A stretch of DNA of 64,000 nt from Melieria omissa (GCA_963971225.1 OZ020269.1:31264764-31328763), one strand, 5' to 3'; shown: positions 1 to 10,920, counted from the first letter of the stretch. Notes: generated by a model from the sequence alone, not told the origin. Made by a program: numbers and translations.

Positions 1-1540
1 TGCGCGCTCGCTTCCAATTTCCAATTTGTTTGGCGCACTGTTTTAGGCAAATGTCAAAGCGCAACATGCCGGCTTACGGCTGACACGTTAAGTTGGCCAT
101 TTATCAATGCGCGCAGCGACATTTCAAATTGCTATGCTTAGCGCGTAATATGGTCAGAAGCGAAGCGAAGTGCTACCGGATGAAAAATTGCCAATTTACA
201 ATAGCAACACCAACAATAACAATAACAACAGCAACAGCAACGACAGCCGTAACAACTAAAACAGCATTTAGAGCAACCAACACACACCGCACAGCACAAC
301 ACAGCAGAGTTCAGCACACAAGAAGATGAATTTTAAAAGCAACAACAACAACTGCAACAACAATAGCAAGAATGTCTTTAGAAACGGGACCGAGCTGAAT
401 GGATTTTGAGACCCGATAGGAATGTTTGAATGTGCAGATTAAGTACTTTGGAGATAGTATGTCGACTGTATATATAAATATTATATATATTACAGATTCT
501 GACGGTGAACCAGAATAGCTGGGTTATTTTTGAAGCAAAGCCATGTAAGAATGTAGTCATGACCCATCACATTTCCTACTGGGTTTCGTAATATTTGTAA
601 CAGTACAAATGACGCTGCGAGTACAATGTATGAAATTCAAACCAAGTCAGAAGGGGAAAATTTTCTGTTTATACTTGCATAGTTGATTTTCAAATAAGAT
701 CTGAAACAAAACTACTCACACATGTCAAACACGCACAACTTTCAACAACGTTTAATCAATGCAATATGTATGCACCCGAGGTACTTTGAAGTTGCACTCG
801 AAAATCTCTCCCTACTTGGCAGGAAAACGCTAAGCACAACGCACCAATATCGATGGCGCCAGTTTGCAAATTTTCACTATTCACTGTTCGACTAAATTCT
901 ACAGCTGTGCTATTGAGCGATGCGTTCCAGCAAAACATGGACACTTTCTCTCGCGTTGTTTTCTTGGAAGTGCTTCAAATGAAAGTGATGGCCGAAATGC
1001 TCTGCAGAATGTCTGCACTTTGGCTCAATGTGTGATGGATGTGTAAGCAAATGTGTGCGTGTGTGTGAGTGTGATTTCCCCCCAAACGTTGCATTGTTGC
1101 ACGTAAAACAGAACAATTCACTGTGATACATGCTGCGTTATTAAACCGAGGTTTAGTATGTAAATTAATTGATTTAAACCATTCACTGTACAATCGGGCT
1201 TGGAGAATTTCTTTTAAACTTGGTATTTACATAGGTATTTTATTTTGTGAAATATTTTGTGTGCATGACATTTAAAATCCACGTTCAAACACTTAAAAAT
1301 CTCAAGAAATATTGAAATTTTTTAAATTACGAATTACGAAGTTTTATAACTCAGTGACTTTTTGAACATCGTTTTGTGACATAGTTTTGTTGCAAAAAGC
1401 GTTTTATTTCAAAACTTGATATCCTTTTAGCTCGACACAAATAATAAGTTAAGGTTCACAAAATGGGCGTTTGGTTCAGTGATGTCCTTTTCACTCGACG
1501 CACATCGTTCACCGCCGAGTAATTTCTTCAGGCATGGAAA
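1..1540. other. Unique noncoding DNA with microsatellites
   Basis: No recognisable gene. An interrupted CAA/CAG-type trinucleotide stretch lies at about 196-365, a TATATA tract at about 468-492 and a TG-rich tract at about 1047-1072. Short ORFs here are repeat-driven or low complexity and match no family I know. Confidence 0.6.
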
Positions 1541-1750
1541 CAGGATACATGGAAACCGGATACAGAGCTAAATCTAGAAAATATGGCAAAACAAAAAGGG
1601 GGAAAAAATATTTTGTGTCGACATTTTGAAAGTCAACATCCAACTGTTTTTGAAGGGGCAAAAGTTTCTCCCTTTTGCACATTGTTACGATGAGTCGGCA
1701 TATGAAAACCACGTAACCCTAGATTTTTGGGTATATGACGTGTTTAGTAA

Positions 1751-2437
1751 TCTTCTTCTTCTATATTTCTTTTCTTTTCTCTATATATATAGAGTCAGTT
1801 CAGATTTATGAGAAAATAAAATTCGCCATGTTTGACCGTGAATTCTGAAAATTTTCAGACGATAACTTTAGAGCCATAAGTCGTACATCAATTAAATTCA
1901 CTACGAACTTATTGTCAACTCATGTCTTTCGACAGAGGGAATGGGGCGTGTTTTGGACGACGGGGCGTGGCACCACCCATACAAGCCAAATCTTAATAAT
2001 GGAATATCTTCGAAACTGTAAATTGTACAGCACTGAAATTTAGTAACCTGTCGTCCCATCGATGAGTCATTCTTCTGGTAAGATTTAATGGGCATTGGAC
2101 AAGGGGCGTGGCACATTTGTTGTGACCCAAATATTTTGCTGAACTATAAGTAGCTCATCAATGAAACTTAGTACGAACCTACCATTTTCTCTTTGGACAG
2201 AGGGAATTGAGCGGGTATTGAATAAGGGGCCATGGCAACGCCCATATAATTTAAAGCTGGTTCAAGCGCAGTCCATTTCTTTACTGAAATTAAGCAGCAA
2301 CATTGCTTATTTGTGGGCCTCAATTCCTCTGATCTGTAGCTCCTCCTCTTCCTTTAGTTGGTTTTCTTCGTAAATTTGCATCGCCATAGATTCGCCATAC
2401 AAATGTCGTGCGAGACGAAGTTTGCCGGGTCAGCTAG
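1751..2437 (+). mobile_element. Non-autonomous Helitron
   Basis: The element starts with TC (TCTTCTTCTTCTATATTTC) after an A and ends in CTAG before a T, the classic Helitron arrangement of insertion between A and T without target duplication. A small hairpin, TCGT-GCGAG-ACGA, lies about 15 bases before the CTAG end. The boundaries are supported by comparison: copy C of the host repeat reads straight through the site (about 52631-52634, GGAA then TTTTATGTAAAG), and copy B also lacks the insert (about 42850). No Rep/helicase ORF is present, so it depended on another element for movement. Internal GGGGCGTGG motifs at about 1943-1975 and 2104-2111 recur within it. Family assignment rests on termini and empty sites, not on protein. 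Confidence 0.85.
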
Positions 2438-2594
2438 TTTTATAGAAAATACTACGAGGAACATTTTTGTGGAACATATTAACCCTCTAGCTCCTACTTT
2501 TATGGGTCAATGTGATCCTTGTTTCTTAAAATGCCAAAAAACCAAGAAAAATACCAAGAAAATATTCGCCATAAAATTCAACATTAACTAGAAA

Positions 2595-2739
2595 GGGGTA
2601 CAAGCTTTTCACTGAAGGTCGAGCAGATGTTAATGAAGATTCTCGCTCTGAACGCCCAGCACATCAACAACCAATGAAAACATTGAAGCAGTGAAGACAA
2701 TTTTTATGAACAATTTTCGAATCACTGAATACATCAAAG
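2595..2739 (+). pseudogene. Mariner transposase N-terminal relic
   Basis: Translation across one frameshift gives a helix-turn-helix region typical of mariner transposases: a KLFTEGRADVNEDSRSERP-like stretch, then in another frame NENIEAVKTIFMNNFRIT. These resemble the conserved FKEGRxDVxDxxRxGRP and ENIExV segments of the second HTH. Nothing of the catalytic DDE/D region follows; the sequence passes into the dispersed repeat. It is a short dead fragment and differs in sequence from the mariners at 3201, 49685 and 54185. Confidence 0.7.
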
Positions 2740-2936
2740 CGCAAAATTTAACCTATACTCCAGAAGTAAAAACTGAAGAATTACCTTCGTACTCATTTAA
2801 AATTAGTGGAAAAATGTCTTAAAGAACGTGATTTTAGAGAGTTAGTACATATCGAAAAAATGTTTAACGTAAAATTTGACTATAAGTCACAAGAACATTT
2901 TAGTATCAATCTATACTTCAATGGCTATAACTCCCT

Positions 2937-3062
2937 CATATGGCGCACACAGCGGGATTTTGGGGGTTCGACCCCAAGTACAAAATTTGCTGATTTCAAA
3001 TTGAATCGAGCTTAAAAGTTGTACGAAAACCCTCTCAAAATGAAATCCTGTGGGTGCCACTG
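2937..3062. mobile_element. Small hAT-type MITE (CAGTGGCGCACACAG family)
   Basis: The left end reads TGGCGCACACAGCGGGATTT (slightly damaged at its first bases). The right end is the inverse, AAATCCTGTGGGTGCCACTG. Just inside is GGGGGTTCGACCCC, a feature shared with 26520-26649 and 62353-62394. CAGTGGCG termini and the small size fit non-autonomous hAT elements; the 8-bp target duplication is not clear here. No coding capacity. Confidence 0.6.
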
Positions 3063-3200
3063 TACTCTTACATAAAACCCAATATGACATTGTTGTTTTG
3101 AGACACAACCAGGCTTCTTTTGTGTGGAAATAGTACATAGGCCCACCTCTAACGCCCACTGTAGTAAACAGACTCAACTATGGTATACTTTTATGGTATA

Positions 3201-3790
3201 GGGTGTTTTTTTTAGAGGTTTGTTTTTCGAATAGAGATAAAACTGGCATATTGTGGTCAAATCTGGCAACTCTAATGCCATTTATGTACAGTTTGGTTTG
3301 CCATTTCATCATGAACAGGTTGACAAAAGAACAACTCTTGCAAATCGTGCAAATTTATTTCGAAAATAATGGTTCAGTTCGCGAAGTTTACCGCAAGATC
3401 CGTCCATTTTATGGTCGACATCATCCATCAGAGCAATTAATTCGGTTAACCATGGGTCGTTTTCGCACTACGTTTACTCTATGTGATAATACGCATCCGC
3501 AGAGACGTCGAACAGTGCGCACCGAAGAAACAATTGCCGCTGTAGAGCAAAATGTTGAAGAGGACCCGAATGAATCGATTCGCCACCGTGCACAGCAATT
3601 GGAGCTTTGAAAATTGGACCTGTAGAATTGGCTTTATTCGAGCCAGCCGCGGCGGCCACATGCCCGAAATCATATTTAAACATTAATGGCATAAAATTAT
3701 CCTTCCAATAAAGCCAAATTGATGGACATTAAAACGATTTTCTTGTGTTTTATTTCAATTCGAAGTTCTATACCTCTAAAAAAAACACCC
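3201..3790 (+). mobile_element. Mariner-like deletion derivative, copy 1
   Basis: Bounded by a perfect 19-bp terminal inverted repeat (GGGTGTTTTTTTTAGAGGT and its complement) and flanked by TA on both sides, as expected for Tc1/mariner elements. It retains the start and very end of a transposase gene and lacks the middle. The 5780-6373 element is a second copy with nearly the same internal deletion, so a deleted form has been amplified as a non-autonomous family. Confidence 0.9.
3311..3610 (+). pseudogene. N-terminal fragment of mariner-like transposase
   Basis: The ATG at 3311 opens a 99-residue frame beginning MNRLTKEQLLQIVQIYFENN, with an HTH-like N-terminus and a later RRTVRTEETIAAVEQNVEED segment. 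This matches the DNA-binding region (DUF4817-like) of insect Tc1/mariner transposases, normally about 350 residues long. The frame stops at TGA (3608-3610), after which the catalytic domain is missing. The normal C-terminus, ending GHMPEIIFKH and stop, is still readable in another frame up to 3686. It would supply at most a DNA-binding domain. Confidence 0.8.
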
Positions 3791-5634
3791 TATATATAGA
3801 GGTATGAGTATCAAACGGTTTCGCGTATTATTGAGGTACAAATAGGTTATACAAAATCGGCCACGCCCACTTGTCGCTTCTACTAAACTTACAAAACAAA
3901 GCTACAGTGTATGTTTGTAAATATTGAAAGCAAATAATGCTGTGTTTGAAAAGGTTTCTTGATCTTCAATCATAAAATTAATATTTGGATAACTATTAGA
4001 TATTTGATTCTGATACTGTTCGATATGAACTTGATTGGATATCTTCGAAATGTATGCTTTGAGGGTAAAAAAAAATCTAAAGAAAACATGAAATAATTAG
4101 TTCTCTTTTGCTATTTTTTGCACCCCATAACGAACTACCTGTAGTGTTGAACAACCAAAATCTACCTTCAGTAGAATTTTTCGAATTTTAATTTTTTCGA
4201 AAACCAAATAAAAAAACTATGAACTCGAGGGTTAAGAGTTAATCAGACAATACAAAACTTTAGTCTCTTGTATTCCTTTCAAATTGCATTTGACTTTTTG
4301 GGAACTGAATTGCAAGCTCAATGTGTCCAAAAGTTGCCGGTGTAGGGTATACAAAGTGAAAAGCAACACTCACCTGTTGTGTACATACTTAGGTTCCGCG
4401 AAACAAGCCTAAACGTACGCACATGCGTTGTGTGTAATTTCGCTTTTCATTGCAGCTTTCCTTTTTGTTTGTCAGCGCTGTCAAACAACACGTTTCACAT
4501 CGCACATCTGTCCGACCTCCAAATTTAATTAAATTCTAAACACGCAGTTAATGCGACCGTCGCGCACTGCGGCGCATCGCGATGCAGCACGCCACCAGTT
4601 GCGGCAGCGACACCAGCAACAAGAACAACAACAATCGCCACACTGGCATTGGCAACAATGCACTGAGGTGCGAACGACGAAGGCCCATAAACCGCTTTTA
4701 ATTACAAAACTCAGCTACAAATTGATTTAAGGCTTAATTACACGCGCCTGCGTGCCTGGTCGGTCGGTCGGTCGGTCGGTTGGTTGATGCGGTCGGCGTG
4801 GGTGCGCGTGTCAAATCAACTGTCAACGGATTTTTGTCGGTTTGTGTGCATGGTTCTTTGTTTTGCTTTTGTTGTTGTTGTTAGTGTTTTTCGAGCGCAA
4901 TGAGTTGGCACATTGGGTGCAAAAATTTGTAGCAACACACACACACACACACACACACAGACACACATGCTTACACGCAAAGCCGGCTCAGAGGCATCGT
5001 CGATAATTTAGTGAATAGTGCAAATGAGTTTCGGAATGACATTGACGGGCGATTTTGTGCGCGGCGTGTGCACATCATTGTCACCGCCAATGGTCGCCGC
5101 AACACTCGACCCGCACAGCGAGCAAATAATAATAACCGAACTGCAACAAAATACAGTTACAAAAACAACAAGTGCAACACTGATTACACTAGGCAACAAA
5201 AACAAATTTTTTTGAGTACAAATTATTTGGGTCGGTTTTCGGAAGATGGCTTTGGCTATTGTGAATGATTTCTAGTGACAGCTGATTGCAATGATTCTGG
5301 AGAGGTTTGGTATCTGTCATAAATATTATTTTAATAGGTTTGCGCAGGAACTTTACCAGGAAAAGCATAAGCAAGAATTTGGAAGAAATATTTTCACAAA
5401 GAGAAGAATAGAGAAAAATTTTAATGAAGAGAAAACCAGTACAAATTATCAAGGAACTAGTTGTGATGACTGTAAATTTCGTTGAGAGATAAACAATTGG
5501 AAATGAAAGGAACATGGAAGGATAGAAATTAAAGGATCATGAAAATGTTTGTAACAAAGTAACTTTAGCCATTTCAGATATAAATACAAATACATACTAA
5601 CCTTTACCAAACCTCTGCCAATGTTTCTAAATAT
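3791..5634. other. Noncoding; AT-rich then unique island
   Basis: 3791-4500 is AT-rich with no recognisable feature. 4500-5250 is more GC-rich and looks unique. It holds CAA/CAG-type stretches near 4608-4645, a GGTC tetranucleotide run at about 4759-4782 and a CA run at about 4934-4960. ORFs at 5011-5485 match nothing I know. Confidence 0.55.
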
Positions 5635-5779
5635 TGTTACGAAAAGTCCAAGCTCGTCTTCCAAGGTTCGTTTTGATTGTGTGTGAAAATAAAACAACTT
5701 CAATTATTCAGCGCAACGTAGTCAAACTAACAACCGCTTTATTTACAAATTTACACTTGCTCTACTTTACACTACTATA

Positions 5780-6373
5780 GGGTGTTTTTTTTAGAGGTTT
5801 GTTTTTCGAATAGAGATAAAACTGGCATTTTATGGTCAAATCTGGCAACTCTAATATCATTTATGTTCAGTTTGGTTTGCCATTTCATCATGAACAGGTT
5901 GACAAAAGAACAACGCTTGCAAATCGTGCAAATTTATTTCAAAAATAATGGTTGAGTTCGCGAAGTTTACCGCAAGCTCCGTCCATTTTATGGTCGACAT
6001 CGTCCATCAGAGCAATTAACCATGGGTCGTTTTCGCACTACGTTTACTCTATGTGATAATACGCATCCGCAGAGACGTCGAACAGTGCGCACCGAAGAAA
6101 CAATTGCCGCTGTAGAGCAAAATGTTGAAGAGGACCCGAATGAATCGATTCGCCACCGTGCACAGCAATTGGAGCTTTGTACATCAACTTTAAAAATTGG
6201 ACCTGTAGAATTGGCTTTATTCGAGCCAGCCGCGGCGGCCACATGCCCGAAATCATATTTAAACATTAATGGCATAAAATTATCCTTCCAATAAAGCCAA
6301 ATTGATGGACATTAAAACGATTTTCTTGTGTTTTATTTCAATTCGAAGTTCTATACCTCTAAAAAAAACACCC
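5780..6373 (+). mobile_element. Mariner-like deletion derivative, copy 2
   Basis: It has the same 19-bp perfect TIR as 3201-3790 and TA on each side (5778-5779 and 6374-6375). It is inserted inside the LTR at 5635-6482, so it is younger than that LTR. Relative to copy 1 it lacks 9 bp (ATTCGGTTA) and keeps about 14 bp (TACATCAACTTTAA) missing from copy 1 at the internal junction. Confidence 0.9.
5890..6269 (+). pseudogene. Broken mariner-like transposase fragment
   Basis: This is the same fragment as at 3311, beginning MNRLTKEQRLQIVQIYFKNN. Codon 22 is a TGA stop (5953-5955) where copy 1 has TCA. The frame otherwise continues through RRTVRTEETIAAVEQ. The C-terminal remnant PEIIFKH and its stop (6267-6269) survive in another frame. 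The catalytic core is absent, so it is non-functional. Confidence 0.8.
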
Positions 6374-6482
6374 TATACTATTGCATGTTTCCCCATTGCT
6401 GCTTTTATACCAGCCCATTTCTCGCGAACCTTGCCATATCGGACTATACCAAGCGAGTTATACCAGTTTGCCGTACTTCACA

Positions 6483-6858
6483 GACAACAGCCACTATGGA
6501 CTCATCAGACAGTGATTAATTTTTATTTTGTTTTTATAAATTAATTGAATATTTTATTTTGTTTTAATTGCATTTTTTTTTTTTGTTTTTTAAAAAATTG
6601 TTTGTTTTTTAAATTGATAGGAGCGGGACTGCCGATCGTATTTTTGTTGTTTAGTGTAAATATTTTGTTTTTACGAATTTACAAAAACAAATGTTTTTGT
6701 ATCAATGACAATGAAAAATAACCAAATTCAGAAAGGCAAATAGAATCGAATGTGGTAAACCGGCGTAAATCCTTCTAACTTAACTTTTTTATATTGAAAC
6801 GAAGAGGCACTCTGTGCTATGCATGAACGCTTTTCCAAGCATACTTTTAGGCATACAC
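6483..6858. other. AT-rich spacer between inverted LTRs
   Basis: T-rich, low-complexity DNA between two LTRs that face away from one another. No gag/pol-like coding, primer-binding site or polypurine tract could be recognised. Confidence 0.5.
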
Positions 6859-7198
6859 TTTGAAGTATGGCAAATTTGCTATAATTCGCTTGGTATAGTC
6901 CGATATAGCAGGATGGTTCTCGAAGAAATGGCTGTGCGAGAATGGTCGAGCGCCTTCCAATTGGAAGTTGCAAGAAACTTCGGCGCGATAAGAAAACTGG
7001 TATAAAAGTAGCAGTGTGCAGCGCAATGAGTCGAGTCTGTGTTGAGCAAGCAATGGGGAAACATGCAATAGGAATAGTGTAAAGTATAAACAAATAAAGT
7101 GATTGTTAGTTTTGACTACGGTTGCGCTTAATAATTGAAGTTGTTTTATTTTCAAACACCATCAAAACGAACCTGGGAAACTTGAGATTTTTGCAACA
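6859..7198 (+). mobile_element. LTR of a retrotransposon (plus)
   Basis: It begins TTTGAAGTATGGC and ends TTTTTGCAACA, with GGTATAAAAG at about 7000-7009 as TATA box and AATAAAG near 7094-7100. It matches the minus-strand LTR at 5635-6482 over most of its length, with indels in the U3-like part. The segment upstream of the TATA box is rich in GAA/TTC motifs (GGTTCTCGAAGAAATGG, GAGAATGGTCGAG), resembling imperfect heat-shock-element modules. The downstream sequence shows no convincing primer-binding site or ORF, so this is a solo or orphan LTR. Confidence 0.6.
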
Positions 7199-7609
7199 AT
7201 ATGGATGGATTTTTGCCCCATTTTTGTATGGAGTCGAAGCACTGTGCAGCACGATTGGGCAGGTCAACGGTTCACTTCTATTGCAGGTACCGAAAATTGG
7301 CTCCTAACTTGGATCGATTCAAAAAAAGATATTTTTTCGATATGGAATTTCAAAATTGCCTGAGAGATTGGACTACTACTACTACTACTTTAGTAACCAG
7401 CAATGGACAATGATTTGATTAATCTATCCATTCATTTTATTAAAAAAAATTCATTTTTGGCCACAAAACAATGGACTAAACTATTTTGTGATTTTAATAT
7501 TAAAAAAGGTGGGATTAAAAAAGAATTGTATTTAAATATATTAAGAACGATTTTTACTCCCAATATTAAAAAAAATGATAAATGGGATTAAAAACCCTAT
7601 TTTATTTAA
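7199..7609. other. Sequence downstream of the plus LTR, unassigned
   Basis: Contains a CTACTA run at about 7371-7390 and a 62-codon ORF at 7403-7591 (MDNDLINLSIHFIKKNSF...) that I do not recognise. It may be degraded internal sequence of the LTR element, but no gag or pol motif is visible. Confidence 0.35.
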
Positions 7610-7939
7610 CCCTCCCGGTTATTCTATGCCATATGGCATAGCCTCTTTTCAGTGCCTGTTTTGGGTCAAAAACTTGTGGATACTAAATTTTTATATTTTT
7701 GTATTTTTCTCTGAAGGTTTTTATACCAAATAATGATTATTGAAATATTTTGATTAGTGTACCAAGTAAATTGTAGGGGTTCAGAAAGTGCGCAGTCCTT
7801 TCGAGCTGCCCAAAAACCACTTTTTCGAACAATATTTTAAAAAATGACTTTTGATTATTCATTATGTAGGCTTAAACAGTAATAAAATGGAAAAGAATGA
7901 TTTTTAAAGTTACAAACAGAAAAGAAGTACCGAAAGAGT
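7610..7939. mobile_element. piggyBac-type MITE (TTAA-flanked)
   Basis: Flanked by TTAA at 7606-7609 and 7940-7943. The left end is CCCTCCCGGTTATTC and the right end, inverted, is CTCTTTCGGTACTTC, agreeing at about 11 of 15 positions. TTAA target sites with CCCT-type ends are characteristic of piggyBac elements. Only 330 bp and no coding, so non-autonomous. A TATGCCATATGGCATA palindrome lies just inside the left end. Confidence 0.65.
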
Positions 7940-8885
7940 TAAGTACATAACGAACGATAAATATGTCTAACGAAGAAACTTGAAATTCGTTGAAAAAAAT
8001 ACAATTTATTGTTAAAAAAGTCCACAATATCATTTTCAGTTACAGCAATTTAGTTTCAAATTCCTTAAGTGAGAGAAATGCAAATCACACATGTAGAATT
8101 AAGGCACAAAATCTGTGTCGACCAGTGTTGTTGAGCGGTGTGCAGCGATGCGTTCGATTGCGCTGCGCTGGTTGTCGTATCTGCTGCGGTTTGCGGCCCA
8201 GTGGCAGCTGGTGCTATCACTAAACTGATTTTCGCAACAACAACAATAGCAGCTGAATACAAAAACATAATCAAATGGTCAAGAGATTTTTTCATTCATG
8301 CATTCAAATAAAATCAGCTAATTAAAGCGCTAAAGGCGAACACAAAACATGCTCTCAAAAAATTTGCCAAACAACCATCACAACAACAACAACAATAACA
8401 ACAAATCATCACACACTAACGCGCACAATGCGCCAAAAATTGGAGCATGCGTTTTGCTGACGCTGCGCCAATGCGTCACCGTGCCGCGTGGTGAGCCGAC
8501 TGAACGAGCAAATAGGATTAGTTGCGGATTAAATGCTGCCATGCATTCGGCTGCGCCATTATTCGTTGCCGCCACCTCATGACGGCCGCAATGGCCTCTT
8601 CGCTTCATTATGTTTCTTGTGATGTCGATGTTGTTCTTGTTGTTGTTGTTGTGGCTGGTCTAAGTATGGCAATTAAAATATTCGCTCTTCGTTGCCGCAG
8701 TCACGCAGAAAATTAATAATACCAGGTCCGCTCTGCGCCGCGCTCGCCGAAAGCGGCCGCTTAACTTTTCCACTTTTTCCGACTCGTCGTTCATTTCTTT
8801 GCGCATTGTGTGTGCGGCTGCAAATTGAATTTCTACTAAATTGCCATTTATTGGCGCAGTTTTTTCTTTGTCGTTCTAGTCAGCA
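7940..8885. other. Unique island with CAA/GTT repeats
   Basis: Noncoding. CAA-type repeats lie at about 8377-8404 and GTT repeats at about 8633-8652. Several overlapping short ORFs are compositional and match no family I recognise. Confidence 0.5.
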
Positions 8886-9072
8886 ATGTTCGAGTGTGTG
8901 TGTGTGTGTGTGTGTTTGTGCAGCGTGAAAGACATGTCGTCGCCTGAGAAAACAAATGTCGTATGTTCTACTAAGCTTAATGGAACATATGACAATCGTT
9001 TTCTGAGGCGACAATGTGCTGGCGGCTTTCACGTTCGCCAAACACTTTCACACGCAACACTCGAACGACACG
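8886..9072. repeat. Long imperfect hairpin, copy 1
   Basis: The core, 8939-9012, folds into a roughly 30-bp stem (GTCGCCTGAGAAAACAAATG pairing with the arm ending CGTTTTCTGAGGCGAC) with about 26 of 30 positions matching and a loop of about 14 nt. Further pairing is visible outside it: GCGTGAAAG with CTTTCACG, and TGTTCGAGTG with CACTCGAACGACA. The core is shared with the dimeric hairpin at 46817-46964. It could be a hairpin-forming MITE or a small-RNA precursor; sequence alone cannot decide. Confidence 0.65.
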
Positions 9073-9689
9073 TGGCTTTTGATGTAATATTTATTAACCT
9101 GTTTTTTGTTGTCTTTGAAGGCAAACGGCAAATACTGTCACGTCTTATACTTTTCTATATGCTTATGTTATATTGGCAGCCTATAAGTTTGTCAAGTATT
9201 CAATTCAGTTTTCTGACCAGATTCCATTTTTTCCGGATTTTTTAAATAGTGGTCCAATCTGATTGTATTTTAAGATCGCTTGGACAGTTCATACTGGACA
9301 GATTCTTTAACCTTTTTGTTACATAATTTTACTGGGGAAAGTTAAACATTTTAATTTTTCATTCAAGTCTTATCTGTGGTTATATGAACAACATTTCATA
9401 ATAATATTTATGATTTTTGTTATTGAGCCCTGTTTTTTAGAATGTTGTTAGATAAGAACAACCGTATAGTGGTTGCTGTAAAAATAACTCAAACATAACA
9501 TTTTGTATGCATAACTAAAATTTTAAAGTTTTGAATATACTTTAGCTGAAATTATTTAAAAATATTTCTGAATTGAAGCAGGAAGTAAATAAAGAAAGAA
9601 AAAAAATAAAATAAAAAAATAAAATAAAAAAATAAAATTAAATAAAGTCTCTTATATTTTTCTGCTCCGTCTTTCCTTACTATATGGCT
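9073..9689. other. AT-rich noncoding DNA
   Basis: No gene seen. An A-rich AAATAAAAT-type tract lies at about 9594-9645. Confidence 0.55.
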
Positions 9690-9985
9690 TTCGCCTCTAA
9701 TGAGGTCCCCCAAGAGTGTTCGACAAAAACGGCCCACATTCACAGCAACTGACGGAAATTGCATTCCCTCGCAGTTCCTCATTGCATCTCCTCCATCCCG
9801 GGTCCAAGAAGAGGTCAGTCGTCATTCCATTGCGATCTGCCCTAAGCGCTGCAAGTCCCGCAGACATCGAACTAATCGAGTATACACTCCAAGATCTACA
9901 AGATCTCCCTCTCGGGTGGAACGGCTGCAGCAATTCCTAAAGCCAAAAGGTCACGATCGTAGAAACTAAACTTGACCTAACTTTA
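9690..9985 (+). other. GC-richer segment with retroposon-like tail
   Basis: A sharply bounded, less AT-rich block carries overlapping ORFs of 74-89 codons in two plus frames, one containing PADIELIEYTLQDLQDLPLG. It ends in AACTTGACCTAACTTTAAC, reminiscent of the TAACC-type tails of LINEs elsewhere in this window. I do not recognise the protein. A LINE 3' fragment is possible but unproven. Confidence 0.25.
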
Positions 9986-10920
9986 ACTAAACGACGTTTT
10001 TGACTCTGGAATATTCAAAGCTACTTTTCTAGTTCAGCCATTTAATAATTTGCTCTGAAGGATACAACAAAAACACCACAACAATGCCTTAGCTGAGAGC
10101 ATTTTAGATCCTTCTTTCTGTATGCTGTGCGGGTCAATGCACGCGTTGAGCCAACTTTCGCGCTGCTAAGGAGTATTTATGAACGCGAAAAAAAGCACAA
10201 TCGAGTTCAGGAAGCGAGTGAATAATGAAATTGTAATCAAGTCAACGAAGCAACGTTCCCGTGTGGCAGGTAACAATTTTTGTGCAGCTTCAATTTGTGC
10301 GGTTGGAATGAAAACTTATTAGTGTGTCGGCGTCAGTTCAGAGTGTAGTAGATCGTTGTTTTTGTTGTTGTTGTTGTTGTTGATGATGATGTGTACGTTG
10401 CCGTGTGCGCTCGTGTATTTTTCATCATGTGTATTTTATTGCGATGGCTTGTATTAATTTGAGACATAAATTACCAACTTTGGCGCAGCAATACTACTGA
10501 AGTTATAGAGTGAAATTTATGAGGCACTCATCAAGCAGCGGCAGTTGCCTGCAGTTGAACCAACACTCACTCACACACACACACACAAACTGGCATACAT
10601 ATGCATAGAGCCGAGCAGATGCCATATAAATATTAAACAAAATGCACGCTACTCTCTCTATTTGCTGCAACGCTAAAGCGCAACTACCCAACAGCCACTA
10701 CAGATCGCACATCCGCATTCACACACACACACACACACCAGAACATTCAACGCACACTTTCGCTGCATGGATGAGTGCAAGTTTTTGCCGCACAGGACAC
10801 CGCGCATTTCAGTCGTCAAGCGAATCTGCCAAAACGACAACACAGTGTGGCAGAATTGCTCGGCGCATAGTAAAAGTTGGTGCGAGTTTATGCAAATTTT
10901 AGACTCACAAATATATATAT
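9986..10920. other. Unique island with microsatellites
   Basis: Noncoding. GTT repeats lie at about 10358-10384, CA runs at about 10571-10586 and 10719-10739, and a TATATA tract at about 10911-10921. No recognisable ORF. Confidence 0.5.

Larger units (their letters stand above)
1541..2810 (+). repeat. Dispersed repeat family, copy A (split)
   Basis: This sequence is clearly related to 42650-43160 (copy B) and 52450-54180 (copy C). Shared landmarks in order are a TTTGCACATTGTTAYGATGA-like segment, a GTGTTTAGTAA segment, an ATACTACGAGGAACATTTTT segment, a TTAACCCTCTAGCTCC segment and an ATTCGCCATAMAATTC segment. Copy A is interrupted by a Helitron at 1751-2437 and contains mariner-derived sequence at 2595-2739. 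I do not recognise the family itself. It carries no long ORF, and its outer limits are approximate. Confidence 0.65.
5635..6482 (-). mobile_element. LTR of a retrotransposon (minus), split by a mariner
   Basis: Read on the minus strand this runs TGTGAAGTACGG through a TATAAAAG box (complement near 6407-6414) and AATAAA signals to CGTAACA. It is clearly homologous, in inverted orientation, to 6859-7198. TG...CA-type ends, a TATA box and poly(A) signals suit an LTR, probably Ty3/gypsy-like, but no internal gag or pol could be assigned. It is interrupted at 5780-6373. No flanking 4-6 bp duplication is evident, so it may be a remnant of a rearranged element. Confidence 0.65.
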
